Below, piece by piece: positions 38,401 through 48,742 of a stretch of DNA of 64,000 bases. The stretch covers positions 496,001 to 560,000 of the forward strand of contig OZ251222.1 of NCBI GenBank assembly GCA_965240325.2. Direction: 5' to 3'. Under the pieces are notes generated by a model, which saw only the letters and a program-made list of their open reading frames with translations, had not been told where the DNA came from and ran no database searches. The stretch is from Rebecca billardiae RCC1528. Taxonomy: Eukaryota > Haptophyta. The position numbers and the translations under genes were made by a program. Numbering within the stretch: the first letter of the stretch is position 1; each line of letters starts with the position of its first letter.

Positions 38401-41400
38401 GCACGGCGGGCACGTGCGCCGGTCGTACGCGTAGCTCCCCGCCGGGCACGCCTCGCACCGGTTGATCCCCGCCGAGCCCGCGACGTAGCCGTCAGCGCAC
38501 GGCCGGCAGTGGCCCGAGCGCAGCTCCTCGCCCGCCTCGCACAGCACCGCCTGCGGCTCGGTCGGGTCGAGCACGCGGAAGATGACGGTGGCCTCCGCGA
38601 CGAGGCCGGCGAGGTCGGTCACCGTGTACCCGACGAGCGCGATGCCGATCGTGCGGTTGAACGCGTTCAGCGCCGTCTCGGTCGCGCCGTCGATGGACGC
38701 GGCGACGAAGGAGAGCGAGCGCGCGTCGGGCGGCAGCTCGTGCCCGACCGCGCGCACGGTGCGGCCGAGCCCGTCGCGCAGCGTGCCGAAGCTGGGCATG
38801 TGCGAGATGCGCACGACGAGGTCGGACGCGGTGTCGGCCTCGTCCACGTCGTACACCACGAGCGCCGTCTCCATCTCCTCCGAGATCACGCCGTCGATCA
38901 CGACGGACTCGGCCGTCGGCGCGTCGTTTCGCTCGTCAATGCGCACGGCCACGTGCTTCTCGGAACTCTCCGAGAACGCGTCGCCCGGGCAGTCGGAGGC
39001 GACGACGGCGAAGGAGTCGGTGCCGTGCGCGTGCGCGTGCGGGACGTACCGCACGCGCAGCTCGCCCGAGTACAGGCTCGCCGGCTGCAGCTCGCGCGCG
39101 CCCACCAGCTTGATGTAGTCGATGTAGTTCCAGTCGGACACGCCCGTCTGAGAGCTCGTGTCGATCTCGATGCGGAGCGTGTCCGCGGTGAAGTGCGGGC
39201 GGCACGTGCGCGGCGGCGCCCACCTCCAGTAGCGGTCGGTGCGCGTGTACTCGTCGGCGACGTCCCTCATCGCCGCGCCGGAGTACAGCTCGACCCACTC
39301 GCCGTCCTCCGCCTGCGCGCGCACGCCGACGATCCCGCCCATCCCGCGGCTCGAGCCGATCTCGACGACGACGACGTACACGGGCTGCGCAAAGCGCACG
39401 ACGATGAACTCAGAGTAGCCGCCGGCGGCGTAGGTGTGCGACGGGTTGTGCGAGTAGCGGTACTGCGGGCCGAACGCGCCGCCGCCGGTGAGGTCGACGT
39501 CGTCGACCAGCGCGCGGTTGAGCGGGCACCACACGTTGCCCACCGACGGGCTGATCGAGTCGCGCGGCACCCACGCGCGCACCGCGCCGCCGTCGGCCGG
39601 CGCGAGCTCGCGCAGGCAGCGGCCCGGGTATGACTTGGGGCCGAGCGGGTCCATGTGGCACTGGTACCACTCGTCGCTCGTCGCGTTGCGGCGGTACATC
39701 GGGTGGTACTCGATGTGCACGCGCGTCGGGTCCGCCTCGTCCACCTCGAGCACGCGGCCGATCAGCCCGTCGCCGGCCGGGTGCAGCACCTTGGTGCCGA
39801 GCGGCACGGGCAGAGCCACGTCCTCACGCCACGCGGCCTCGCTCTCGCACTCGCCAAAGCTCGAGCAGTCGGGCGGGCCGATGACGTGCATGGGGTGGTA
39901 GCCGGCGTAGGGCGGGTTGCCCCAGAACGAGGACACCTCGACCACCTCGTCCACGTACTGCGTCACCACCTCGCCGATCTCGAACGCCGAGTACGGGTTG
40001 GTGATCGGCACGTTGTCCGGCAGCCGAAAGAGAGTGCCCTTGGTCGGCAGCTGCGTGATGAACACGTCGAGCGGCGTGCCCACCTCCTGGTCGGAGGCGT
40101 TGAGCGAGACGAGGACGCCCCCGGCGTGCGCGTCCTCGACGAGGCTGAGCGACGGCACCGACACCACCGGCGCGTCGTCCAGCCCCTCCACGTTGATCGG
40201 CACCACCGTCGGCGCCGACTCGAGCGTCGCGTCCGCCTCGTCCACGACCGAGTAGGCGAGCGTGTCGAGAGGGAAGCCCGCGCCGTTCGGCTCCGGCACG
40301 TACATCACGACGGGCTGCGGCCCCGGGATGAGGCAGCCGGCGTGGGTGATCAGCGTGCCCTCGGCGAGCGTGCTCGACGCGTACGGCAGCGCGTACAGCG
40401 CGCCGCGCGTCGGCACCGTCGTCACGTTGGCCCCGAGCGGCGCGCCGTTGGGCGACGCCGCCGAGAGGAGCCGGATGACGAGCGGCCGGTCCTCGACCGT
40501 GTTGCCCGTCGTGAAGAAGGGGCGCACGCCGTCGGGCGGGCCGCGTGGCGCGAGGCGCGGGACGACGTGGAACGTGGTGTTCGAGCCACCGGCGTCGGCG
40601 GGCGCCAGCTCCACCACGAGCGTGCCCGACGCGTCCGGCGCGTCGGGCGACCACGACGCCGGCGCTACGATCGAGCGCCGCGCTCCGTCGGGCGCGACCA
40701 GCGTGAGCGCCTCGCCCGCGCGCGCGGTGAGCACCGTCGGCGCGGCGGGGTCGGGCGGCTTGGGCACCGCGCGGCCCGACGGATCCGGGTTGGGCGTGCG
40801 CACCGGCGGCTGGAATTCCAGCGCATCGCCCGAGACGGTGAACGGCCTGAAGCGCGAGCCTGCGTACTCGCTCTGCGCGGGCAGCCGGCCAAAGACAAAG
40901 TCATAGTCGCTGCCGGCGCTGCCGAGGTTGGGCTCGTAGCCCTCGTGCTCGGTGGGGTGGTTGAAGTTGTACAGGAGCACCATGTCGGGCTCGAGGCCCG
41001 CCAGCCGGCGCTCCGTCAGCGAGCTGTTCCACCGCAGCGCGATCTCCTCCGCCGAGAGCGCGCCGGCGACGACCGCGAGGTCGTCGATGCCGCCGGAGAA
41101 GCCATACGCCACGTTGCACTGCGTCGGCTCGTTCTGCAGCCAGTGCTCGCCGTCGTACGTGCCCAGGTAGCACTGTGCGCCGCGCGGCGGCAAAGTCGAG
41201 GTGGACGACGCGGGGACGCGCGCAGGCGGCGGCAGCGCCGGTCAGCGCGCGCGCCCGCGCGCGTGTGCGCCCGCGCGCGCTCGCGCGCGCGCGGCTCGGC
41301 GTGGTGCGGCGCGCGCACCATGCCGCCAAGCGAGAGGCGCGCCTTGTTCTCGAGGAACTCAAAGTCCTCACCCTGCTGGAACGCCTCGTGCACGAGCACG

Positions 41401-41837
41401 CCGTCGACGTACTGCCGCAACACGCCGCCCTCCTTCTGCCAGCTCATGGTGTACTGGTGCCAGTTGAGCGCCTCGGCGCCGAGGCCGCGCACGACCGGCG
41501 GGCCCTCCTGCCCAAACATCCACCCGCCTTTCACGCCGGCAAACGGCGTGAAGGAGGCGTCGTTCCCTTCGTACTGCAGGTTCAGGTGGATCTGGTTGTC
41601 TGTCCGATCCAGGTCATCGAAGCGCAACCAGCTGAAGATCGTCATGCCGCCCCCGAGCTTGGCGATCTCGGGGTTGGACGGATCAAGGATGGGCGCGCGA
41701 GTGCCGGCCATCGTCCACCGTCCGCCAAAGGTGATCGAGTAGCCGCCCCCGTGCGCGGCAGCCTGCGCATTCGCACCCGCAGCTGCTACGAGCCAGAGAG
41801 CATACCCGAGCACCAGGCCATCCCGGCTCGGGCCCAT
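35487..41837 (-). CDS. Giant LamG / GCC2-GCC3 polytopic surface protein
   Basis: Exons 41837-41319, 41172-36649 and 36518-35487 give about 2024 residues. Order: signal peptide (GLVLGYALWLVAAAGANAQ); LamG/concanavalin-like domain (about 30-240, FSGGIDDLAVVAGALSAEEIALRW); long extracellular region with Ig/cadherin-like strands; ephrin-receptor-like Cys-rich GCC2/GCC3 repeats (CRPCADGYVAGSAGINRCEACPAGSY); then about eight to ten membrane segments beginning AAIVVVVFVLALFAIHTT and ending LILAAVHLMHVFYVYV, arranged like algal and ciliate TRP-like GCC2/GCC3 proteins; and a long Ser/Ala-rich cytosolic tail. Junctions LSLGGM|CYLGTYDG and FTTHQ|VRLTPSMVSG are phase 0. A mechanosensor or adhesion receptor is plausible, but function is inference. 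Confidence 0.85.
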
Positions 41838-43692
41838 GGTCGTAGCGCCCGCTGCTCGAGGCTCCAACCCACCTCGTTGACGAGGCGCCGGCGGGGAGAG
41901 GTGCGAGTCGGAACGTACGTGCCCAGCAGTCTATTACAAGACTATTAGGAGCCCGCGGCGATGACGAAAAGTCGAAAACTGCCGAACGTCGAGAACACTT
42001 GGTGAGCAAGCATTGATATTGGATGACGAGGTTCATCAACGTGAATCAGCGCGAGCTGATTCAGCTGAACGGTCATATTGTGATGGCGTGATGGCCCTGA
42101 TTACTACGGTATGATGAGTTCATCGCAACCGCTACTTATGAACTGGGTCGTAGAGAAGCATGATTTCGATCTCGGTGGGGGTGGGCTGAACGACAGATGC
42201 TATTATGACTGCTTATAATAATAATGAGTGAGCCTTTGCAAGAGGATGGTGCTGAAGATGTGGCCTCCCTGCGAGCAGAAGCTCGCGCATGACATGCTTC
42301 TGTGAGGGACCACTGGAGGTACGTTGTCCCATAACGTGCCAGTGTGGTGGTCGTTTGAGCGCGCGCAGCAGTATATCTTGTGGTCGACGGAAGCCGTCGG
42401 CACATCGCCCTCGGAAGTCGGGTCGGCGACGAAGCACTTGCGGCGGTGGCGGTGGTGGTCAGCAGTCCTTCGAGCAGTCCACCTAGTGCACTCGAAGCCG
42501 GTGCTGATGATGATTTTCATCTCCGCTAACAGTAGATCGGTTACTGAGTCGGTATCCCTTCGTCCGGTCAAATCGTCTGCAGGCTGCACTGCTGGTCTGG
42601 CTGCACTGCTAGGCGCCCAAGCCGGGGATTTCAAGTCCCGCTCTCGAGCTGTGGAGCTTCGCCGCGGGGACGCCACCAGTGACCGGCCGGGCGCCGCTCG
42701 CGCCGCCTGCTGTCTTTCTGGCGCCGATAGACCGATCGGACTCATTCAATCAGATGAGCGTGCATCATGCACGCTGTCCGTGACGAGGGACATCAGCATG
42801 GTCGCTACTGCCACCGCGCTGAGCCCGACCCGCCTCCGAGTAGCATGAGTTGGCGACGAGCCCCGAAGCCTATATGATGTCAGGCAGCTGAACAGGCTCG
42901 CGCGGGGTCAGTGTGACACTCTCTGAGTTAGTCACTCGATCAGTGCCAGTCTTAGCAGCACTCTCAGTCTCACTGTGACTCAGTGCTAAGTGACTCATTC
43001 GTCATGACGTCATACTCATCACTAATAAAAAAAACCAGTGACGTACTAGCTCGGATGCGCGCCCGCAAGTCGTCCCCTCACCGTAGTGGCTGTCCGGTGG
43101 CCCGACCGTCGAGACGTAGCAATAATTTCGGGTCGTGAACGTCACGATCTGACCGATCTCACTATCTGTCAGACTGTTAGTAAGGACTAAGGCCTACATA
43201 CTACATAGTCATAGTAGTAAAGTCTACTAGCTAAGTCCGTCTGATTCCCGTCACGGACGCCGTCAGCCCGTACTTCGGCCCGGCAGTGGCTGCTAGTCGG
43301 CAGCGCAGCCACCCTGATTCCCTGTGAGTCTGCGTGAGCCGAGAAGCATGCTGCTAGTGCTATATCTATAGCCGGTACTCTAGCACTACTCTCGGGCTCT
43401 CGAGTCGATCGCACTCCGCTGACAGTCTCCGGCACTCCGCCGGGACCCGGCGCGGCGGCGGGCTCCGAGAGTCCGAGAGCAGAGAGTACGGAGAGTCTAG
43501 GTGATAGAGGCTTCATAGACTGCATGGCACTAAATTCTATATAGTATAGTACTAACTACTGCATACCGATTATTACCGACTACCGAGTGACCCGCTGTGC
43601 GGTGTCGGCCGGGTCGGCGAGCCCCAGCCCGGCCGTCCGGACCGCGGAGGCGCCACTCCGGCAGCCAGTAGCCACCCGTCGACTCGCCCACA
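41838..43692. other. 1.9-kb spacer upstream of the giant gene
   Basis: Two overlapping antisense frames (42203-42745 minus, 42324-42848 plus) were examined and not accepted. 42890-43010 is dense in GACTC/GAGTC and CTCAGT words, and a run of eight A (AAAAAAAA-like) lies near 43026. It should hold the giant gene's promoter. Confidence 0.45.
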
Positions 43693-44793
43693 TCAGGGCA
43701 AGAATGGTGCCGGGCTCACCCATCTGGTCGGCGCCAAGGGCACATCGGTGCGGGCTCGTCCAGACGCAGAGTGGCGCTGCCGATGTGGGGCGTGCACGGC
43801 CGCCGCCGCGGCTGGCGGCGGGCCCCTTGCGGGCCGGGCACCGGGGCTGTCCGTAGAAGCGCGCACAGCGAAGGGCCGCGCAGAGAACGGCCCACGCTCG
43901 GTGGCGCGTGGCGGCGCCGCCTCGACACCGCGCACCACGTCCTCCGCGCGCGCTCGCAGCGCCTCCTCGCACCGCAGCCGCTCCGCCTCGACGCGGCGCG
44001 TCAGCTGCTCGCTTAGCGCCTCCGCCTCTGCCGCAAACTGCTCCTCCAGCGCACGCAGCCGGGCGCGGAACTCGTCCTTGAGCTCGCCGATGCGCGCCTT
44101 CATCTCCGCCGTCTGCACGACCGTCTCTCGCTCCAGCTCGCGCGCTGCCGAGCGCGTCATGCTGCGCACGTCGCGCCGGCCACTGCGCGCGGCGGCATCG
44201 ATCGAATCGGCATGCGCTGCGATCGAGCTGGCGATGGTGGAGACATGGCTCCGGGCCACACCGACGGTGAAGGGCACCGCAACGTCGTCGCTGCTGTCGC
44301 TGATGTGGCTCTCGGCATCGTCGCTCAGCGCGTCCAGCAGCTCCGACGCGCGGTGCCGCCCGTCTGTGGCCGCACGCGGTGCGTGTGCTGGCTCGTCGTC
44401 GCTGCTCTCTGTCTCGCTCCCACCGTCGTGCCGCCGGGCGGACGGTTCAGCCGCGCCGATTGCGCGTCGTAGAGAGGCCTTGAGGCGTCGTTCGATCGCC
44501 TCGTTACTCGCGCGTGCACCCGCGATCCGCCTGCGCGGCCGACGGGGCGGGCGCTGTGGCGTCTCTGTCGCACCGCTCATGGACGCCACGAGCTCTGCTC
44601 CAAGCCGATGGCGAAGCGGACCAGACCCGCCGTGCCGGCTCGTCCCAGGGATGCGCGCGCCAAAGGCAATGGTGGCCCCTGCATCCTCTTCGCCACGCTC
44701 CTCATCATCGTCCTCCTCGTCCGTCACGTCGTCGTCAGTGTCCGACAAGGCCGCGAGTGCCCGACGCGAGCGCGTGTCGCGCCCGGCAGGCAT
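43693..44793 (-). CDS. Acidic/Ser-rich coiled-coil protein
   Basis: 366 residues, ATG 44793. Not recognised. The N-terminus has an acidic run (DTDDDVTDEEDDDEERGEEDAG), then a basic stretch (RPPRRPRRRIAG), Ser/Asp patches likely to be CK2 sites, and a coiled coil of about 85 residues near residues 215-300 (ARELERETVVQTAEMKARIGEL then RLRALEEQFAAEAEALSEQL). The last ~65 residues are Pro/Ala-rich and may be an unspliced 3' segment. It is probably nuclear by composition. It faces TAF11 across 129 bp. Confidence 0.6.
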   Translation of the reverse strand: MPAGRDTRSRRALAALSDTDDDVTDEEDDDEERGEEDAGATIAFGARIPGTSRHGGSGPLRHRLGAELVASMSGATETPQRPPRRPRRRIAGARASNEAIERRLKASLRRAIGAAEPSARRHDGGSETESSDDEPAHAPRAATDGRHRASELLDALSDDAESHISDSSDDVAVPFTVGVARSHVSTIASSIAAHADSIDAAARSGRRDVRSMTRSAARELERETVVQTAEMKARIGELKDEFRARLRALEEQFAAEAEALSEQLTRRVEAERLRCEEALRARAEDVVRGVEAAPPRATERGPFSARPFAVRASTDSPGARPARGPPPAAAAAVHAPHRQRHSASGRARTDVPLAPTRWVSPAPFLP

Positions 44794-44922
44794 GCTATTT
44801 GCTGCTGATTCGAAAACAGGACCGTAGGCTGTTCCGGACCGCGGTCCGGAACTCCGGGGAAGTGGAAAGTTCAGAAAGCCACGGGCGGCGAAGCGGGGTG
44901 AGCCGTGAGCTGGGTGCCAGCG
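44794..44922. promoter_or_regulatory. Divergent promoter, coiled-coil gene / TAF11
   Basis: 129 bp containing a 22-bp perfect palindrome at 44831-44852: GTTCCGGACCG followed at once by its reverse complement CGGTCCGGAAC. Confidence 0.7.
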
Positions 44923-45366
44923 ATGGCGGACGATGACCTCGATGAGGAGCTCGAGCGCGCCGCAGCGGAGATGGAGGAGACGGAGTGGCTGCGCCGGCGC
45001 CAAGACGCGGAGATGCGCAACGGTCCACTCGTCGAGCACCTGCTCCGCGAAGCTGAGCTCGGCCGCCCCGAGCTGCTCAATCGCTACGAGTTTGCTCGAA
45101 GAAGCAGCTTCAAGCCGACAGCCATGAAACGACTGATGACCGAGCTGGCGGGGACTGCAGTGGAGGACGACGCTGTGATTGTCGTGCGCGGTATCGCAAA
45201 AGTCTTCGCCGCCGAGCTGATCGAGGCCTCGAGCGAGGTGCGAGACGAGGCTGCACCGGATGGCGCCATCCAACCGCAGCACGTGCGCCGGGCCCTGCAT
45301 CGGCTGCAGGGCGACGACGCCATCCCACCGCTGAAAAAGTACAAGCGCAGGCGCTTCTGGCGTTAG
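44923..45366 (+). CDS. TAF11: Transcription initiation factor TFIID subunit 11
   Basis: 147 residues, ATG at 44923 (CGATGGCG); a further in-frame extension begins only with GTG. The C-terminal ~95 residues are the TAF11 histone fold: NRYEFARRSSFKPTAMKRLM (compare RYEMYRRSAFPKAAIKRLI), ELAGTAVEDDAVIVVRGIAKVF, ELIEASSEVRDEA and IQPQHVRRALHRLQGDDAIP, ending in a basic KKYKRRRFWR. TAF11 pairs with TAF13 in TFIID and contacts TBP/TFIIA at promoters. The N-terminal acidic segment is short compared with animal TAF11 (211). Confidence 0.92.
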   Translation: MADDDLDEELERAAAEMEETEWLRRRQDAEMRNGPLVEHLLREAELGRPELLNRYEFARRSSFKPTAMKRLMTELAGTAVEDDAVIVVRGIAKVFAAELIEASSEVRDEAAPDGAIQPQHVRRALHRLQGDDAIPPLKKYKRRRFWR

Positions 45367-46068
45367 TCCGCGTCGTGATGGGTGCGCATGGTCCGGCAAA
45401 TACCACCGCCGTGCACTACGGTGCCGTCAACTGCGCCTTGACCGCCAGCTCCGGTCCTGACGCGGGCGGCCCGATGCCGGCGATCCGCGATGCCGCGCCG
45501 GCACCGATTGCACCGAAAGTGACCGATATATGACCGTGACCGGGGCCGCGGGGCGCTCGGGCCGCCATGGTGATGGTGCCATATAGATATCGCAGCCCGG
45601 ACCGGCGCCGTCACCGTCTTAGCACCGAGCCCGAGTAGTGCGGCGACGACGCATGCCGAAACCGGGGGCCCGAACCGCGACTGGCATCCGACTCCGTGCC
45701 CGCGTGGCAGACATCCGTCTCATATCTGAGTCCGAGTCCGCAAGTCTCAGACTCCGAGTCATATCGGTCGTCTGATCGGACTCACTCGGACGGATCCTAT
45801 AATAAGATCGTCGCGGGATTCGGGCTCATACATTTATTCATCGGTTGTCGGGACGACGAATCCGAATCCGAATCATAAGCCGGTCGACGATATTGACATG
45901 TCGTCGGCATGCAGCGCCGTGAGCGCGGGCCGCGCAATGACGCACCGCCTCGTCTGGGGCGAAATAAGGATGCAGGGCCCGAGGGCGGGCGTCAGGCAGC
46001 GACGCCAATCACAATGCGACCGGCGGCGAGCAAGCGACGGCCATAGCTGGCCCGCGAGGACGGGCGCT
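45367..46068. other. Convergent spacer, TAF11 / TypA
   Basis: No gene seen. GAGTCCGAGTCCG, ACTCCGAGTC and AATCCGAATCCGAATC near 45720-45870 form degenerate GAGTC/CCGAATC repeats. Confidence 0.5.
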
Positions 46069-48410
46069 TCACTTCCGCTTCTTGCCCATCTCCGGGTTCT
46101 TGAGCATCCTGATGCTCTCCGGCGTCACCTCGACGAGCTCGTCGTTGGCAATGTACTCGAGGCACGAGTCGAGCGAGAACTCGACCTTGGGGACCACGCC
46201 GTCGTCCTTGTCCTTGCCTGCAGCGCGGCACGCGGCGGCACGCGGGCAGGGCGCGCGGGCGGGAGCGGTGAGCGACGCGCCCGTGGGCCAGCGTACGCGC
46301 GACGGCTCGGCGCAGTGCGAGGTTGGCGGCGCGCGCGCACCTGCACTCCGCATGTTGGTCAGCTGCTTTGTCTTGCAGACGTTCACAGACAGGTCGCCCG
46401 CGCGCTGGTGGATGCCGACGATCATGTCCTGGTGGGCGCGACGGCGATCGGTCCGGTGCGACGGGCGCACGGGCGCGCCGGCACGGTCAGCACGATGCGG
46501 CATCGCGAACATCGCACGCGCCCGCGCACTGCCCCGAGCGCGGCCGCTCGCGACGCGCGGCCGCGGTGGGCGCGGCCGCGCCAGGCGCGGTCGCGGGCGG
46601 CGCGCGCTGCTCGCACCTTGTACACCTCCGTCTTCGGGTCGATGAGCATCTTGCCGCGGTCCTGCGCGCCCATGATGCCGAAAGGCGACGCCGTGCCCGT
46701 CTCGAACGCGAGCAGGCTGCCCTGCTCCTTGTTCTCCATCTCGCCGACGCTCGGCTTGTACGAGTCAAAGACCGTGTCCATCACAACCTCGCCGCGCGTC
46801 GCGGTGAGCATCAGGTTGCGCAGGCCGATCAGCCCGCGCGTCGCGATGACGTACTCGATGGTGGTCATCGAGTTGCCGTCGTTCGAGTCGACCGTGTTCA
46901 GGTTGAGCATCTCGCCCTTCCGCCGGTTGAGCAGGTCGATGCACGCGCCCGAGTACTCGGTCGGCACGCTGATCTCGACCTTCTCAAAAGGCTCGCACTT
47001 GACGCCGTCGATCTCCTTGTAGATCACGGTCGGCGGGCCGATGAAGAGCTCAAAGCCCTCGCGCCGCATGGTCTCGACGAGGACGGAGAGGTGGAGCTGG
47101 CCGCGGCCGGAGACCTCGTACGTGTCCGCGTTGTCCGTCTCCTCCACGCGCAGCGCCACGTTGCGGTCGAGCTCCTTCATCAGCCGGTCGCGGATCACGC
47201 GGCTCGTGAGCGACTTGCCCTCGCGCCCGGCGAACGGCGACTTGTTCACTCCGAACGTCATGCGCACGGTGGGCTCCTCGACCTCGATCGGCTCGAGCGG
47301 CGCGGGGCTCTCGGGGTCGGTGAGCGTGTCGCCGATCGTGATCTCCGGGAACCCCGTCACCACCACGATCTCGCCCGACTCCGCCTCCTCCACCGGCGCG
47401 CGGCCGAGCGCGTCGAAGACGAAGACCTCGTTCACCTTTTGCCGCTTCGACGGCTCGGCGTCGGGCCGCGCGAGCACGGCCTGCTGGCCCGCCTTGAGCT
47501 TGCCCTGGGAGATGCGGCCGATGCCCATCTTGCCCTTGAAGTCGTCGTAGTCGATGTTCGCGATCAGCACCTGCAGCGGCTGCTCCAGCGTCTCCGCCGT
47601 CACCTTGGGCGCGGGCACGTGCTCGATGACGGCGTCGAGCAGCGCGCCCATGCCCGGCTCCTGCGAGTCGAACTCGTGGCCGGAGATGCCCTGCAGCGCG
47701 GAGGTGTACACCACGCGGAAGTCGCACTGCGCGTCGCTCGCGCCGAGGTCGACGAACAGGTCGAACGTCTGGTCGACCACCCACTCCGGGCGCGCCGCGG
47801 GCCGGTCGCACTTGTTGATCACGACAACGACCGCGTGGCCCTGCTCGATCGCCTTCTTCAGCACAAAGCGCGTCTGGGGCTTGGGGCCCTCGACGGAGTC
47901 GACGACGAGGAGCACGCCGTCGACCATGCGCATGATGCGCTCGACCTCGCCGCCAAAGTCCGCGTGGCCCGGCGTGTCCACGCAGTTGATCTTCACGCCC
48001 TTCCAGTCGACGGCCGCGTTCTTTGCGAGGATGGTGATGCCGCGCTCGCGCTCCTGGTCGTTGGAGTCCATCACGCGGCCGACGCCCTGGTCGACGCCGG
48101 CGGCCTCGAAGCCCTTGGCGAGCGCGCGCTCGTCCATCGACTCCTTCAGCACCGCGTCCATCAGCGTCGTCTTGCCGTGGTCGACGTGTGCGATGATGGC
48201 GATGTTGCGCAGCGCCTGGATGCTGCCGTCGCTGCCGGCGACAGCCTCGGCCGGCGACGCGTCGACTGTGGTGGCGACAATGGTGGACGCCGTGGCGCTG
48301 CGGCGCGCCGACGCAACCGCCCCGATGCGGCTCCTCCCCACCCGGCCCACATTGAAGGCCTCCGCCGCCGCGGCGAGCGACAGCAGGACGGCGAGCACGC
48401 GCCTCGACAT
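46069..48410 (-). CDS. typA: Plastid TypA/BipA translational GTPase
   Basis: Exons 48410-46617, 46428-46341 and 46217-46069 give 676 residues. Presequence: signal peptide [16 protein letters not shown] with cleavage before Phe19 (AEAF), then a basic transit region ([19 protein letters not shown]), the bipartite form used to enter secondary red plastids. G1 is AHVDHGKTT (about 74-82), G2 RERGITI, G3 [12 protein letters not shown]4 NKCDRP; domains II-III and the TypA-specific C-terminal region follow, joined by [21 protein letters not shown] and [14 protein letters not shown], ending [21 protein letters not shown]. TypA binds ribosomes under stress and aids large-subunit assembly. It faces the GPCR gene across 332 bp. 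Confidence 0.94.
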
Positions 48411-48742
48411 GTGGCCGGAGGGCGTGAAGAAGCTGCGCGGGGCTGGCCGGCGAGGCGAATCTTTTGGTCCGCGTGCCCTCCATCAACGAGCGAAGCTTGA
48501 GAACGTCGCGCGCGCTTGCGGCAGCCGAACCAGCTGGTGCCTGGGCGAGTCTGAGATCGGGTATCTGGAGATCGTCGACCCTGATCAGGGCCACACGGGA
48601 AGTCGCCGATCCGAGAGTCTGAGAGCTCGCTCGGCCCCAGCATGGCCTGTCGAGGAGTTTGAGCGGCCGATTCGGCACTGGACCCTTTGCGGAGCTGGTG
48701 GCGGGGGCGGCGGCTCGCGTGCCCGACGGTGCCCGCGGCATC
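48411..48742. promoter_or_regulatory. Divergent spacer, TypA / GPCR
   Basis: 332 bp between facing ATGs; the central ~100 bp (48530-48640) is lower in GC. No repeat or TATA box noted. Confidence 0.45.

Noticed and set aside
35791-39633. 1280-codon plus-strand frame antisense to the giant membrane protein
   Set aside because: Long only because of GC skew; the minus strand has signal peptide, LamG, GCC2/GCC3 and membrane segments.
42598-42660. Possible tRNA (TTCAAGTCCCGC-like T-arm)
   Set aside because: No matching acceptor stem, D-arm or anticodon arm could be drawn.
42203-42848. Overlapping open frames on both strands (180 and 174 codons)
   Set aside because: The plus frame lacks an ATG; neither shows domains or typical composition. 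Expression data would be needed to keep either.
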